Shown: positions 42,726-52,718, counted from the first letter of the stretch. The stretch: 64,000 nucleotides of DNA from an uncultured Formosa sp. (GCF_947500765.1 NZ_CANMTH010000012.1:48659-112658); one strand, 5' to 3'. Program-made: numbers and translations. The notes: generated by a model from the sequence alone, not told the origin.

Positions 42726-42728
42726 CTT

Positions 42729-42766
42729 AAAAGTCTTGTTAATCTGTTGATTGATAAGACTTTTTT
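42729..42766 (+). terminator. terminator of tRNA-Leu
   Basis: AAAAGTCTTGTTAATC...GATTGATAAGACTTTTTT. Confidence 0.7.
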
Positions 42767-43474
42767 ATTTTTAATATCTTCTTTTAATCAACATTTAGTT
42801 AACATCTTTAAAAATGCTTATAATTATTTAAAGTTGGAAATTTTATTTACAAACATTTAGGTAAACGGATGTTTTGGTTTTTCATAACTAAAATATAATT
42901 TTTAAGTTGAGGTAAATATTGGAATTATTAATTTTTACTAGGTTCCCTAACTATTTATAGTGAGTTATAATTAATAATGGGTTTATATCGTAAACTAGAA
43001 TTGAGTAAGTATCTAAAATATTATAGTAATTAAAAAAAATAACAGGTGTTTAATTACGGTTTTCTAATATTTTCACCTGCTTAAATGTCTTTGTCTCAAT
43101 GTTATTATTTTGTTTAATTGTTTTAGTATTTAGACTTCTTAATTTGTACAGTATGCTAGTCTGTTTTGTAGCTAAAGTAATTATAGAAATATCTTCTTAT
43201 GGTAAGTGAAATTTAATTTTAAAATCTTTAGAGATTTGTTTTAAATTTTTACTATACTTATAACTTATGTGCTGTTTTACAATTAACTATGATTCTGGTC
43301 GAGAATGAAATAGGTCTTTAATAAATGTATTTTTTTGTGTTAAATTTTTAGTTTAAGTTGATAATGTCGTTTTAAATGTTATTAACATTTTAATTAAAAT
43401 TTTCGTGAAAAATAACTACTAAAACATGGTTTAAAAGTTATAAATAGTAGATAAATTTGCAACTTGATTTAACT

Positions 43475-43640
43475 ATTATTGGTTATCAAGTTTGATTACT
43501 TGATATTAAAATGGGAATCCGGTGAAACTCTGGAACTGTCCCGCAGCTGTAAGCTCTAAACTGAATCTAAATACGGGTCACTTTTCGAAAGAATGGGAAG
43601 GCCGGAATAAGGGAGTGAGTCAGAAGACCTGCCATTAATT
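43475..43640 (+). promoter_or_regulatory. cobalamin (AdoCbl-type) riboswitch aptamer
   Basis: GGGAATCCGGTGAAACTCTGGAACTGTCCCGCAGCTGTAAG ... GGGAAGGCCGGAATAAGGGAGTGAGTCAGAAGACCTGCC, the characteristic conserved core with B12 box. Confidence 0.95.
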
Positions 43641-43680
43641 TTTAATAATTCGTTTAGCTTTCGGGGATTGAAGCTGGAAT

Positions 43681-43728
43681 TAGAAGTTGTCTATGCCTTA
43701 TAAGTAAGACAATGTCTAACTACTTCTA
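43681..43728 (+). promoter_or_regulatory. putative riboswitch expression-platform hairpin
   Basis: TAGAAG-TTGTCT (43681-43692) pairs with AGACAA (43707-43712) and CTTCTA (43723-43728). Confidence 0.5.
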
Positions 43729-43870
43729 CCTTAATAAGCCAAACATTTTGATTGCAGATTAAACATGATTAATAACTAGTGGGTTAACGTTTGAAAATAA
43801 TGACTTTTTGTTTTTTAGAAAAGTCCTAATTGGATTTGCCGATTTTTTAACCAACTTAATATGGTATACC

Positions 43871-45145
43871 ATGGAAATAATACAAATAATAAAAAGAAAT
43901 TTTAAATCGAAACCTTTTGATCTTAAAAAAATCACAGGAGCTGTAACCAAAGCGATGAAAGCTGTTGAGCATGGTACTAGTGAAGATGCCGAGTTAATTG
44001 CTAAGGAGGTACATCAAGAATTACTTAAACGTAAAGGCGATGATGGTGATTATGTGCCAACTGTAGAAGAGGTTCAGGATATTGTTGAGCAAAAATTAAT
44101 GCACAGTGAATTTGATGATGTTGCAAAAGCATATATTATTTATAGAAATAATCAGACGCAAAGCAGAAAAAGTAACATTTTTGAAAAGCGTATAAACTTG
44201 AAGCCTTACGAATATCCGCAGCTTTACGAATATGTTCCTGCAATTAGACATTCGTATTGGATTCATACAGAGTTTAATTTCACAAGCGATATTCAGGATT
44301 TTAAATCTACACTTACCCCAGTAGAACAAAGTGCTATAAAAAATACAATGTTGGCTATTTCTCAAATAGAAGTTGCTGTAAAAACGTTTTGGGGAGATAT
44401 TTATCATAGAATGCCTAAGCCTGAAATTGGATCCGTAGGGGCAACATTTGCAGAGAGTGAAGTAAGACATCACGATGCATATTCTCATTTATTAGAAATT
44501 CTAGGATTGAATAGTGAATTTGAAAAGCTTAAGAAAAAGCCTGCAATAATGAAGCGTGTTCAATATTTAGAAACAGCCTTAAAAAATGCTAAAAGTGAAA
44601 ATAATGAAGAGTATGCAGAATCTGTTTTGTTGTTTTCTTTATTTATAGAACATGTTTCTCTTTTTTCTCAGTTTTTAATTATTATGGCTTTTAATAAGCA
44701 TAAAAACATGCTTAAAGGTATTTCTAATGTTGTGGAAGCAACTTCTAAGGAAGAACAAATTCATGGTGATTTCGGTATCGATATTATCAATATTATAAAA
44801 GATGAGCACCCAGAATGGTTTAACGATACTTACAAAACCATGATTAAACAACTCTGTGAGGACGCTTATGCTTCTGAAAGTAAAATAATAGATTGGATTT
44901 TTGAAAAAGGCGAATTAGATTTTATTCCTAAAGCAGTTATCAATGAATTTATTAAAAACAGATTTAATAACTCGTTAGAGAGTATTGGAATTGATAAAAT
45001 ATTTGAAATTGATCAGAAATTATTACAAAAAACAGAATGGTTTGATGATGAAATTATTGGAACAAAACATGGTGATTTTTTCGTAAAGCGATCAATTAAC
45101 TATAGTAAAAGAGCACAAAGTATAACAAGTGACGACTTATTTTAA
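43871..45145 (+). CDS. nrdB: class I ribonucleotide reductase radical-generating subunit with N-terminal ATP-cone
   Basis: N-terminal ATP-cone (KKITGAVTKAMKAVEHGTSEDAELIAKEVHQELL...EVQDIVEQKLM); metal-ligand motifs ESEVRHHDAY, IEHVSLFSQF, KEEQIHGDFG; start moved to ATG 43871 (track start 43808 is TTG). Confidence 0.94.
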   Translation: MEIIQIIKRNFKSKPFDLKKITGAVTKAMKAVEHGTSEDAELIAKEVHQELLKRKGDDGDYVPTVEEVQDIVEQKLMHSEFDDVAKAYIIYRNNQTQSRKSNIFEKRINLKPYEYPQLYEYVPAIRHSYWIHTEFNFTSDIQDFKSTLTPVEQSAIKNTMLAISQIEVAVKTFWGDIYHRMPKPEIGSVGATFAESEVRHHDAYSHLLEILGLNSEFEKLKKKPAIMKRVQYLETALKNAKSENNEEYAESVLLFSLFIEHVSLFSQFLIIMAFNKHKNMLKGISNVVEATSKEEQIHGDFGIDIINIIKDEHPEWFNDTYKTMIKQLCEDAYASESKIIDWIFEKGELDFIPKAVINEFIKNRFNNSLESIGIDKIFEIDQKLLQKTEWFDDEIIGTKHGDFFVKRSINYSKRAQSITSDDLF

Positions 45146-45148
45146 TAC

Positions 45149-46888
45149 ATGGAAAACAAAACTTATAATCAAAAATTAGAGCATACTTTGGAAGAAACTA
45201 GTGTGAAACAAGAAGCGTTTGCGTGGTTAAACGAAAATAGTCGTAAATTTTTAGAATCAGGATACCTTACAGAAGGTGTAACTCCTGAATTGCGTATAAG
45301 AGAAATAGCAGATAGAGCTGAGAATATATTAAAAATGCCAGGGTTTAGCGATAAATTTTACGGCTATATGTCTCAAGGTTTTTATTCGTTAGCGTCTCCA
45401 ATTTGGTCAAATTTTGGTCAAAAAAGAGGTTTGCCAATTAGCTGTTTCGGGTCGCATATAGACGATGATATGGGGAATATCCTCTTTACGCAATCTGAAA
45501 TCGGAATGATGTCTAAGCTTGGAGGTGGTACTTCTGGGTATTTTGGTAAAATTCGTCATAGGGGAGCTGCTGTTAAGAATAATGGTACAGCTTCTGGAGC
45601 TGTACATATTATGAGACTTTTTGAATCTATGGTAGATGTTGTAAGTCAGGGGTCTGTGCGTCGTGGGCGTTTTTCTCCGTATTTACCAATCGACCATAAA
45701 GATATTATGGAGTTCTTAGAAATAGGGTCTGAAGGAAATGCTATACAGGAATTAACCCATGGAGTAACCGTTACCAATGCTTGGATGGAAGAAATGATTG
45801 CCGGCGATGTTGAAAAAAGAACAGTTTGGGCAAAAGTATTGCAGAGTAGAGGAGAAATGGGGTATCCATATATTTTCTTCACCGACAATGCTAATAATGG
45901 TACTGTAGATGTGTATAAGGATAAAGATCATCCTATTTACGCTAGTAATTTATGTACAGAAATCATGTTGCCTTCTAACGAAGATTGGTCTTTTGTTTGT
46001 GTGTTATCTAGTATAAACTTATTAAACTACGATCAGTGGAAAGATACTGATGCCGTAGAAACTATGGTTTACTTCTTAGATGCTGTAATTTCAGAATTTA
46101 TTGAGAAGTTAGAGTCTTACAGAGATTCTAAAGATAGAGAAGATCGTCAAACATTCTTATTTATGGAACGCGCTTATAACTTTGCTAAAGAAAACAGAGC
46201 ATTAGGTTTGGGTGTTTTAGGTTGGCATTCGTTATTGCAGTCTAAATCTTTATCTTTTAGTAGTCAGGAAGCGTTTAATTTAAATAGTGAAATATTTAAA
46301 ACCATAAAGGAACGTTCTTATGTTGCTTCAGAAACGCTTGCAAAAACACTGGGAGAGCCTGAGATTCTTAAAGGTTATGGTAGAAGAAATACAACTTTAA
46401 ATGCTATTGCACCTACTACATCTTCTGCATTTATTTTAGGACAAGTGTCTCAAGGTATAGAGCCTATTTGGTCTAATATTTATGTAAAAGATATTGCTAA
46501 AATAAAAACAACCATAAAGAACCCGTATTTGGTTAAGCTTTTAGAAGAAAAGGGTATGAATACACATGAAGTTTGGAACGATATTCGTGGTAGAGATGGT
46601 TCTGTTCAACATTTAGATTTCTTAACCGAAGACGAAAGAGCTGTTTTTAAAACGTATTCAGAAATAGATCAAATGGATATTATTTATCAGGCGGCTAATA
46701 GACAAAATCATATCGATCAAGGGCAGTCGTTAAATATTATTGTACACCCAGATATGCCTACAAAAGATATTAATAAAATTCATATTAATGCTTGGAAATT
46801 AGGGCTAAAATCGTTGTACTATCAACATAGTATGAATGCAGCTCAAAAGTTTAAGCAAAAGAAAGATTGTGCAAGCTGCGAAGCTTAA
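45149..46888 (+). CDS. nrdA: class I ribonucleotide reductase catalytic subunit (short, no ATP-cone)
   Basis: SPIWSNFGQKRGLPISCFGSHIDDDM; SNLCTEIMLPS; IAPTTSSAFILGQVSQGIEP; C-terminal CASC redox pair; 579 aa. Confidence 0.95.
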   Translation: MENKTYNQKLEHTLEETSVKQEAFAWLNENSRKFLESGYLTEGVTPELRIREIADRAENILKMPGFSDKFYGYMSQGFYSLASPIWSNFGQKRGLPISCFGSHIDDDMGNILFTQSEIGMMSKLGGGTSGYFGKIRHRGAAVKNNGTASGAVHIMRLFESMVDVVSQGSVRRGRFSPYLPIDHKDIMEFLEIGSEGNAIQELTHGVTVTNAWMEEMIAGDVEKRTVWAKVLQSRGEMGYPYIFFTDNANNGTVDVYKDKDHPIYASNLCTEIMLPSNEDWSFVCVLSSINLLNYDQWKDTDAVETMVYFLDAVISEFIEKLESYRDSKDREDRQTFLFMERAYNFAKENRALGLGVLGWHSLLQSKSLSFSSQEAFNLNSEIFKTIKERSYVASETLAKTLGEPEILKGYGRRNTTLNAIAPTTSSAFILGQVSQGIEPIWSNIYVKDIAKIKTTIKNPYLVKLLEEKGMNTHEVWNDIRGRDGSVQHLDFLTEDERAVFKTYSEIDQMDIIYQAANRQNHIDQGQSLNIIVHPDMPTKDINKIHINAWKLGLKSLYYQHSMNAAQKFKQKKDCASCEA

Positions 46889-46913
46889 TCTGGTCTTGTA
46901 ATATATATTTAAA

Positions 46914-46949
46914 TAAAAAACCTCATGTTAATTTAATATGAGGTTTTTT
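46914..46949. terminator. bidirectional terminator
   Basis: AAAAAACCTCATGTTAATTTAATATGAGGTTTTTTT between convergent genes. Confidence 0.88.
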
Positions 46950-46980
46950 TATAGGGTGTTACTTTTTTTTAATTGTGATG

Positions 46981-48108
46981 TTATTTATTTTTCACAAGAA
47001 TGCTGGTTAGTTTTGTAATGTTTGTAGTAAATGTTTTTTCTTTTTTTAACCAATTGTAAGCAGGTAAAATTAATCCTAGGCCAAGAATAACACAGGCAAA
47101 TATTAATATGTTTGGAGCCTTAGTAAATGTGGTTCCTGCAGTTAAAATACCTAAAATAAGTAATACAGAAAGCGGTAAAGACAGAGCTAGAATAGATAGT
47201 GCAAAATCTACATGAAATGTTTTTTTATTTTTAGGAGCATCTATTTCTTTTGCGGCAATGCTAGAAATGTGTGCAAAAGGCCAAAAGCTACAAGCACTTA
47301 GTCCGAAAACAAGCATCAATAGAATATCGTTAGAAGCAAAAATTGGTGCTACGGTAATAATACTTCCAATTATTAAAAGTGTAACACCATTTTTCAACAT
47401 TAATAATGAGAATATTTGAGCAATTTGTTTTTTTTTAATTACAACAGCAAGTCCTATAAATAATAGAACTAAAGGTGTCATTATACTACTCAGTCGGGTT
47501 AAATTATCCTGAATAAATAGTGGTAAATTAGACATGTGTATTCCTGAAAATACAAAGATTAAAGCAACAAGAATAAAAATGTTTACGGGTTCTAAAAGCA
47601 TCACTTTACCTAGCGCTTTTAACTTTGTGCTTATTGGTTCCGGTTTACTTGTTTGGTTTTTATAATACCAAGAAATAGCAATCATGTAAAGTATAAATAA
47701 TACAAAAAACTTATTTCCCAAATCAGACATAGCAGCTTTACCTAAATACGTTGGCCCTAGAAATTCTAATATAAACGGAAAACAAGATAGTCCAGGTGCT
47801 AGAGATGGTAATAGTAATTTTGCTGTGTTTCTAGTAGACGTATCTGTTATTCCCGCAATATTTAAAAAGAGAGGTGTTAATAGGAATAGAAATCCATTAA
47901 AACCTAAAGCTATTAAAGGTAAAATTAATAGCTCTGTGTTTAAATTAACTTGTAATAAAGCAATAAAAATGGTTGCAGGTAAAGCTAGTAAAAGAATGAT
48001 CTTTTTTAATCCGTTGGTTTCGTCCTTAGAGGTGAATTTCTTTTTGATAAGAAACCCTAAAAGGATAAAGGTAATAAAAGAGAACGCTTTTACATGTGCT
48101 TCTGTCAT
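46981..48108 (-). CDS. multi-TM permease, AEC (auxin efflux carrier)-like
   Basis: about 10 hydrophobic segments; LPATIFIALLQVNL and symmetrical repeat architecture resembling AEC transporters. Confidence 0.55.
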   Translation of the reverse strand: MTEAHVKAFSFITFILLGFLIKKKFTSKDETNGLKKIILLLALPATIFIALLQVNLNTELLILPLIALGFNGFLFLLTPLFLNIAGITDTSTRNTAKLLLPSLAPGLSCFPFILEFLGPTYLGKAAMSDLGNKFFVLFILYMIAISWYYKNQTSKPEPISTKLKALGKVMLLEPVNIFILVALIFVFSGIHMSNLPLFIQDNLTRLSSIMTPLVLLFIGLAVVIKKKQIAQIFSLLMLKNGVTLLIIGSIITVAPIFASNDILLMLVFGLSACSFWPFAHISSIAAKEIDAPKNKKTFHVDFALSILALSLPLSVLLILGILTAGTTFTKAPNILIFACVILGLGLILPAYNWLKKEKTFTTNITKLTSILVKNK

Positions 48109-48119
48109 AGTACAAATAC

Positions 48120-49307
48120 TTATATAACTTGGTCTAAGGCTTCGGTGAATAATTTCATTTCATCCATGGTGCCCATACTTACGCGACACCAGTTTTTATC
48201 CCAGAAATTGAACGCACGAACTCCAATGCCTCTGTCGTACATTTCTTTTAAGAAAGGTTTTCCTTCCATAGGGATTTCAAATATTATAAAATTGGTTTGA
48301 GAAGGTAGATATGGTAACCCTTTTTTATCTAAATGTTTTTTAGTGTAGTCTCTTGTTTCTGCTATTTTAGACTTAGACATGTCTAAAAATTCTTGGCCTT
48401 GTAAACTCGTTGTTGCAGCCATAATTGAAGGTCCGGTAATACCCATTCCGCCTCGAGTTATTGCATTTATTCTCTCTAGTGTTTCTGGTTTTGCTACCAA
48501 GTAACCTATGCGTAATCCAGCCATACCGTGTATTTTAGAAAATGTACGTGCTACCATTACATTTTTTCCTTGAGCAACTAGATTCACCATACTGTCGCTT
48601 AATCCATTGTCAGATAAATCAATATAGGCTTCATCTACAAAAACAGGAACTTTTTCAGATACTCGATTACAAAATGCCTTTAAAGCTTTAGCGTCTGTTA
48701 TAGATCCTGTTGGGTTGTTAGGGTTGCATATGTAAACTAATTTTGTGTTTTCGTTTACAGCGGCTTCCATTGCTGCAAGATCATGTTGTGCGTCTGCTAA
48801 TAACTTATAAGATTTCCATTTTCCACCAACAGATTTAGATACATTAATTAAGGACATATAGCTTGGGTCTGCACTTATAACATCTCCTCCCTTTTGGAAA
48901 AACACCATGGCTACTTTTTCTAAAATATCTGAAGATCCAGGAGCCATTAAAATATTTTCTGGTTTAACGCCTTCTTTTTTTGCGATAATATCAATCAAAG
49001 TATTTAATGTTTCCCAACCATAACGATTTCCTGTGAAAACTTCGTCTTGAAAAGCTTTAGCTGCTAATGGTGGCGGTCCATAGGGGTTTTCATTTGCTAA
49101 GAGTCTTGCTTTTATTTTTACTTCATCTATAATTGGTGGTGTGAATTCGTTAAAAGTATTACTGGTGTCAAATATAAATGTAGAATCTTTTTGTTGGGCA
49201 GTTTCTACAGATTTTGCCCATATTTCTGTGGGCATGAATGCAAGGCCAGCCATTGTTAAACTTCCTCTTTTTAACCAATTTCTTCTGCTAATATGTGATG
49301 AGCTCAT
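48120..49307 (-). CDS. Tat-exported PLP-dependent aminotransferase (histidinol-phosphate aminotransferase-like, class I/II)
   Basis: twin-arginine leader SRRNWLKRGSLTMAGLAFMP; YICNPNNPTGS; VDEAYIDL; ARTFSKIHGMAGLRIGY. Confidence 0.9.
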   Translation of the reverse strand: MSSSHISRRNWLKRGSLTMAGLAFMPTEIWAKSVETAQQKDSTFIFDTSNTFNEFTPPIIDEVKIKARLLANENPYGPPPLAAKAFQDEVFTGNRYGWETLNTLIDIIAKKEGVKPENILMAPGSSDILEKVAMVFFQKGGDVISADPSYMSLINVSKSVGGKWKSYKLLADAQHDLAAMEAAVNENTKLVYICNPNNPTGSITDAKALKAFCNRVSEKVPVFVDEAYIDLSDNGLSDSMVNLVAQGKNVMVARTFSKIHGMAGLRIGYLVAKPETLERINAITRGGMGITGPSIMAATTSLQGQEFLDMSKSKIAETRDYTKKHLDKKGLPYLPSQTNFIIFEIPMEGKPFLKEMYDRGIGVRAFNFWDKNWCRVSMGTMDEMKLFTEALDQVI

Positions 49308-49794
49308 TTTGATAAATCTTTAATTTTTTCATTAAAATTAGAGTTTTAATTGATTTAAAAATGTTAAAATTTGTTTTTAAGATTAAAAAATGAGGTGAAT
49401 TGTAGATTTAATTGAATATATGATGATTTTTTAATATTTGTATTAAAAATCAAAGTCAAATTGAGAAATTTTTAAAGCTTTTAGTTTAGTGTAAGGCTGT
49501 TTTAATGATGAGAATCTGTTTGTATAACGATTTTTGTGTGTGTACAGTTATTAATAAAATGTGTGAAAACAAATAGGTTGTTTGGCTTTAACCGAATTCT
49601 TCATGGTTTATAATGTTAAAATGCTTTAAAAAAAATTTTGTCTTTTTTTGTAATCTATTTATTTGTAGTGTTTTGTGTTTTTATACTTAGAAGTTGTTTT
49701 GTTAATGTTTTTTGAAAGAATAAAAATGGGCTAAACTATTGAGTTTGGTGAGTGTCTAATTACAAAAAGACATTAATCTAAAATATTATAAATT

Positions 49795-50385
49795 ATGAAA
49801 TCATTTATTAAATTTTATTTCATGCCGTTATTCTTTTTAATGGCTATTACGACTCAGGGGTTTTCGCAAACCAAAAAAACGACATCTAAGAGTAAGTCTT
49901 CAAAAACCACAGTAATTGTGAAAAATAATGTTAGAAAGGTGCCTAGCAGTAAGGTTACTTATAAAAGAGAATCGCGAAAGGTGGTTTCTGTAAGACAGAT
50001 ACCTAATAAAACAGTACTTAAACACAATGGTGAAAATTATTATTACTCAAATAATAAATTTTACACACAGTCTAGAGGGCGTTATGTTCCTATTGCTCCA
50101 AAAGTAGGTTTTAGAATAAAAGTATTGCCTCCTAGTTATAAAAGAATACAATATGATACGCATAACTATTTTAATGCTAATGGTGTTTTTTATATAGAAA
50201 TTAATAATCAATATGAAGTTGTAGATCCAGAGGTTGGTACTATAGTTTACGATCTCCCAGATGGCTATGAAAAAGTAGTTGTTGATGGCTTGTCGTATTA
50301 CGAGTATGCTAATGTATTATATGAAAAAGTACAGGTTAATGATACAAGAGCTTATGAGGTTGTTGGGATTATTGAAATCGACTAA
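49795..50385 (+). CDS. secreted DUF6515-like protein
   Basis: signal peptide; repeated 'G-x-x-Y-Y(Y/F)...G-x-x-Y' segments with basic N-terminal region. Confidence 0.6.
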   Translation: MKSFIKFYFMPLFFLMAITTQGFSQTKKTTSKSKSSKTTVIVKNNVRKVPSSKVTYKRESRKVVSVRQIPNKTVLKHNGENYYYSNNKFYTQSRGRYVPIAPKVGFRIKVLPPSYKRIQYDTHNYFNANGVFYIEINNQYEVVDPEVGTIVYDLPDGYEKVVVDGLSYYEYANVLYEKVQVNDTRAYEVVGIIEID

Positions 50386-50453
50386 TTTAAATAAAACTGT
50401 TTCAGTGATTTGATTATTGAAAGTTTGAGTTTGCAACCTCTTAAATGTTGTGT

Positions 50454-50489
50454 AAAAAAATATCAAGGATTTATCTTTGATATTTTTTT
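50454..50489 (+). terminator. terminator
   Basis: AAAAAATATCAAGGATTTATCTTTGATATTTTTTT. Confidence 0.75.
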
Positions 50490-50631
50490 GTTTTAAATGC
50501 TGTGTTTATGATTTAATGTTCAATGTTTTAATAATTTAGAATTGCTTTGTTAAAAAGGATTTGGGAGGTGTTAATAAATTTGATTAAGTAGTTTTCTTTT
50601 ATGTAGCGAGTTTAAGTATTAATATTTTTCT

Positions 50632-51381
50632 TTATAATATGTTTATTCCAGCAGAAATATACTGTTTAAGTTTTGGATCTTCTATGTCTAAATCTGTTAC
50701 AACAGTATCAATTTCTTTAAGATTACAAACATCATATCCTTGTCTTAAATTTAATTTATTAGACGTTGTTAAATATACAATGTGCTCGGAAGATTTTATC
50801 ATTGCTTTTTTTATTAAAGAAACTTCGTACCCATCTTCAGTAATTCCTGTTTCAATATCTAGTCCGCTTACTCCCATAAAACAAATGTTAGCTCTAATGT
50901 TAGATAAGTATTGAATAACATCAATCCCAATAGTAACCATTGAGCTTCTGTGAATTTTACCGCCAATAAAAATAGTTTCAACTAAAGGGTGTTCTGTTAA
51001 TTGCATGGCCAGAGGAAGACTGTAGGTGTAAACCGTTAGTTTTAAGTTTTTAGGAAGTAGCTTTGCGAGCATTAAATTAGTAGTACCACCGCTAATAATA
51101 ATAACCATGTTATCCTCTATAAGAGAAATTGCTTTTTGTGCAATACGAATTTTATTCTCTCTATTATATATAACATCTTCGTTATAATGGTAAAGCTTTT
51201 GGATGTTAGATATTGCTCCCCCGTGAACTTTTGTAATTATACCTTTATCATGTAATTCTTTAATATCTCGTCTTATTGTATCTTCAGAAACATTAAGTTT
51301 TTCTGATAAAAAACTAGAACTCACCTTCCGGTTTATGCTTACTTCATCAATCACTTTTTGTTGTCTCTCCTTTTTCTTCAT
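50632..51381 (-). CDS. DeoR/GlpR-family transcriptional regulator
   Basis: N-terminal HTH (VSSSFLSEKLNVSEDTIRRDIKELHDKGIITKVHGGAI); DeoR C-terminal sensor (IISGGTTNLMLAK). Confidence 0.95.
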   Translation of the reverse strand: MKKKERQQKVIDEVSINRKVSSSFLSEKLNVSEDTIRRDIKELHDKGIITKVHGGAISNIQKLYHYNEDVIYNRENKIRIAQKAISLIEDNMVIIISGGTTNLMLAKLLPKNLKLTVYTYSLPLAMQLTEHPLVETIFIGGKIHRSSMVTIGIDVIQYLSNIRANICFMGVSGLDIETGITEDGYEVSLIKKAMIKSSEHIVYLTTSNKLNLRQGYDVCNLKEIDTVVTDLDIEDPKLKQYISAGINIL

Positions 51382-51456
51382 GTAAATAATTTTTTCAAAA
51401 ATAAGATTAATTTAAAATTAGCTGTATAAAATAGGGGGTGTTAAAATACGCATTAT

Positions 51457-51486
51457 TTTGCATGTTTTAGTTCTTAAACGTGCAAA
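51457..51486. promoter_or_regulatory. candidate DeoR operator (inverted repeat) in the divergent intergenic region
   Basis: TTTGCATGTTT (51457-51467) / AAACGTGCAAA (51476-51486), 10 of 11 bp complementary, 8-bp spacer. Confidence 0.55.
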
Positions 51487-51503
51487 TGTTTTTAAAAAAT
51501 AAA

Positions 51504-51511
51504 TATATTTG
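51504..51511 (+). promoter_or_regulatory. candidate Bacteroidota -7 promoter element
   Basis: TATATTTG matches TAnnTTTG, 37 nt upstream of the NagX-like ATG. Confidence 0.45.
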
Positions 51512-51548
51512 AACGTATTAGCTAATTTTTAACAAACAATTTAAAATT

Positions 51549-52655
51549 ATGTTAAGTTCAAATAGGCTCATTTCTTTAGATGTTTTAAGGGGAATTACAA
51601 TCTCTTTTATGATTTTGGTAAATACTCCAGGGAGTTGGAGTTATGTGTATGCCCCGTTAAGACATGCAGCTTGGCATGGTTGTACGCCAACAGATTTGGT
51701 CTTTCCTTTTTTCTTATGTATTGTAGGTATATCTATTTGGTTCTCTTTTTCTAAATATGGAATAACATTGTCTATAACAAATACTTTAAAGATTCTAAAA
51801 CGGAGTGTTGTTATATTTCTCTTAGGGTTTGTGCTAAATCTTTTTCCGTTTTTCGATTTTGATAATGTGCGAGTTATGGGTGTGCTTCAACGTATTGCTA
51901 TTGCTTATGGAATTGGAGCCATACTTTGTTTAAGTTTTAAAAGAAGAAATTTGTTAATTGTTCTAGCTGTTATTTTGTTAGGGTATTGGGCGTTACTTTT
52001 TTTTGGTGCAGCATCAAATCCATATTCTTTACAAAATAATGTGGTTAGAACATTTGATGTGTTTTTATTTGGTAAAAATCACATCTATAAAGGCTTTGGT
52101 GTTCCGTTTGATCCGGAAGGATTATTGTCTGCTATTCCAGCCGTAGGAACGGTTATCCTTGGGTTTTTAATAGGTCAAATTGTAGCCGAAAAGGAGTCGT
52201 TAGTGTTTAAAGTTAGAAAGTTATTATTGTACGGATCTTTATTCGTGCTTTTAGGAATCATGTGGAATTTTGTTCTTCCTATAAATAAAGCGTTGTGGAC
52301 AAGTTCGTATGTGCTTTTTACAGCAGGTCTGTGTGCTATTCTTTTGGCTTTATTAATGTTTATTATTGATTTAAAGGGGGTTAGTGTGTGGTCTAGGCCT
52401 TTTGTTCATTTTGGGACTAATCCCTTATTTATATTTGTTTTATCTGGATTGTATATAAAAACGATTAATTACTTAATTAAGATACCGGTGTCTTCTGGAA
52501 ATAAAGTATCTGCTTATAAGTATCTGTATAATGAGGTGTTTGCTCCCATGTTAGGTAATATGAATGGATCATTAATGTTTGCTTTAACTCATATTATTAT
52601 ATTTTGGTCAATATGTTATCTCTTATATAGAAATAAAATATTTGTAAAAATATAG
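51549..52655 (+). CDS. NagX/HGSNAT-like (DUF5009) multi-TM protein
   Basis: SLDVLRGITISFMILVNTPGSWSYVYAPLRHAAWHGCTPTDLVFPFFLCIVGIS motif. Confidence 0.9.
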   Translation: MLSSNRLISLDVLRGITISFMILVNTPGSWSYVYAPLRHAAWHGCTPTDLVFPFFLCIVGISIWFSFSKYGITLSITNTLKILKRSVVIFLLGFVLNLFPFFDFDNVRVMGVLQRIAIAYGIGAILCLSFKRRNLLIVLAVILLGYWALLFFGAASNPYSLQNNVVRTFDVFLFGKNHIYKGFGVPFDPEGLLSAIPAVGTVILGFLIGQIVAEKESLVFKVRKLLLYGSLFVLLGIMWNFVLPINKALWTSSYVLFTAGLCAILLALLMFIIDLKGVSVWSRPFVHFGTNPLFIFVLSGLYIKTINYLIKIPVSSGNKVSAYKYLYNEVFAPMLGNMNGSLMFALTHIIIFWSICYLLYRNKIFVKI

Positions 52656-52718
52656 TTTTTAATAAGATTTTTTGTGTAGATAAGCGATTTTATTGGGTTT
52701 TTTGTTAAAACTTGCAAT

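Noticed and set aside
43808-43870. N-terminal extension of NrdB (MFFRKVLIGFADFLTNLIWYT)
   Set aside because: TTG start in the riboswitch leader; the ATP-cone begins right after ATG 43871.
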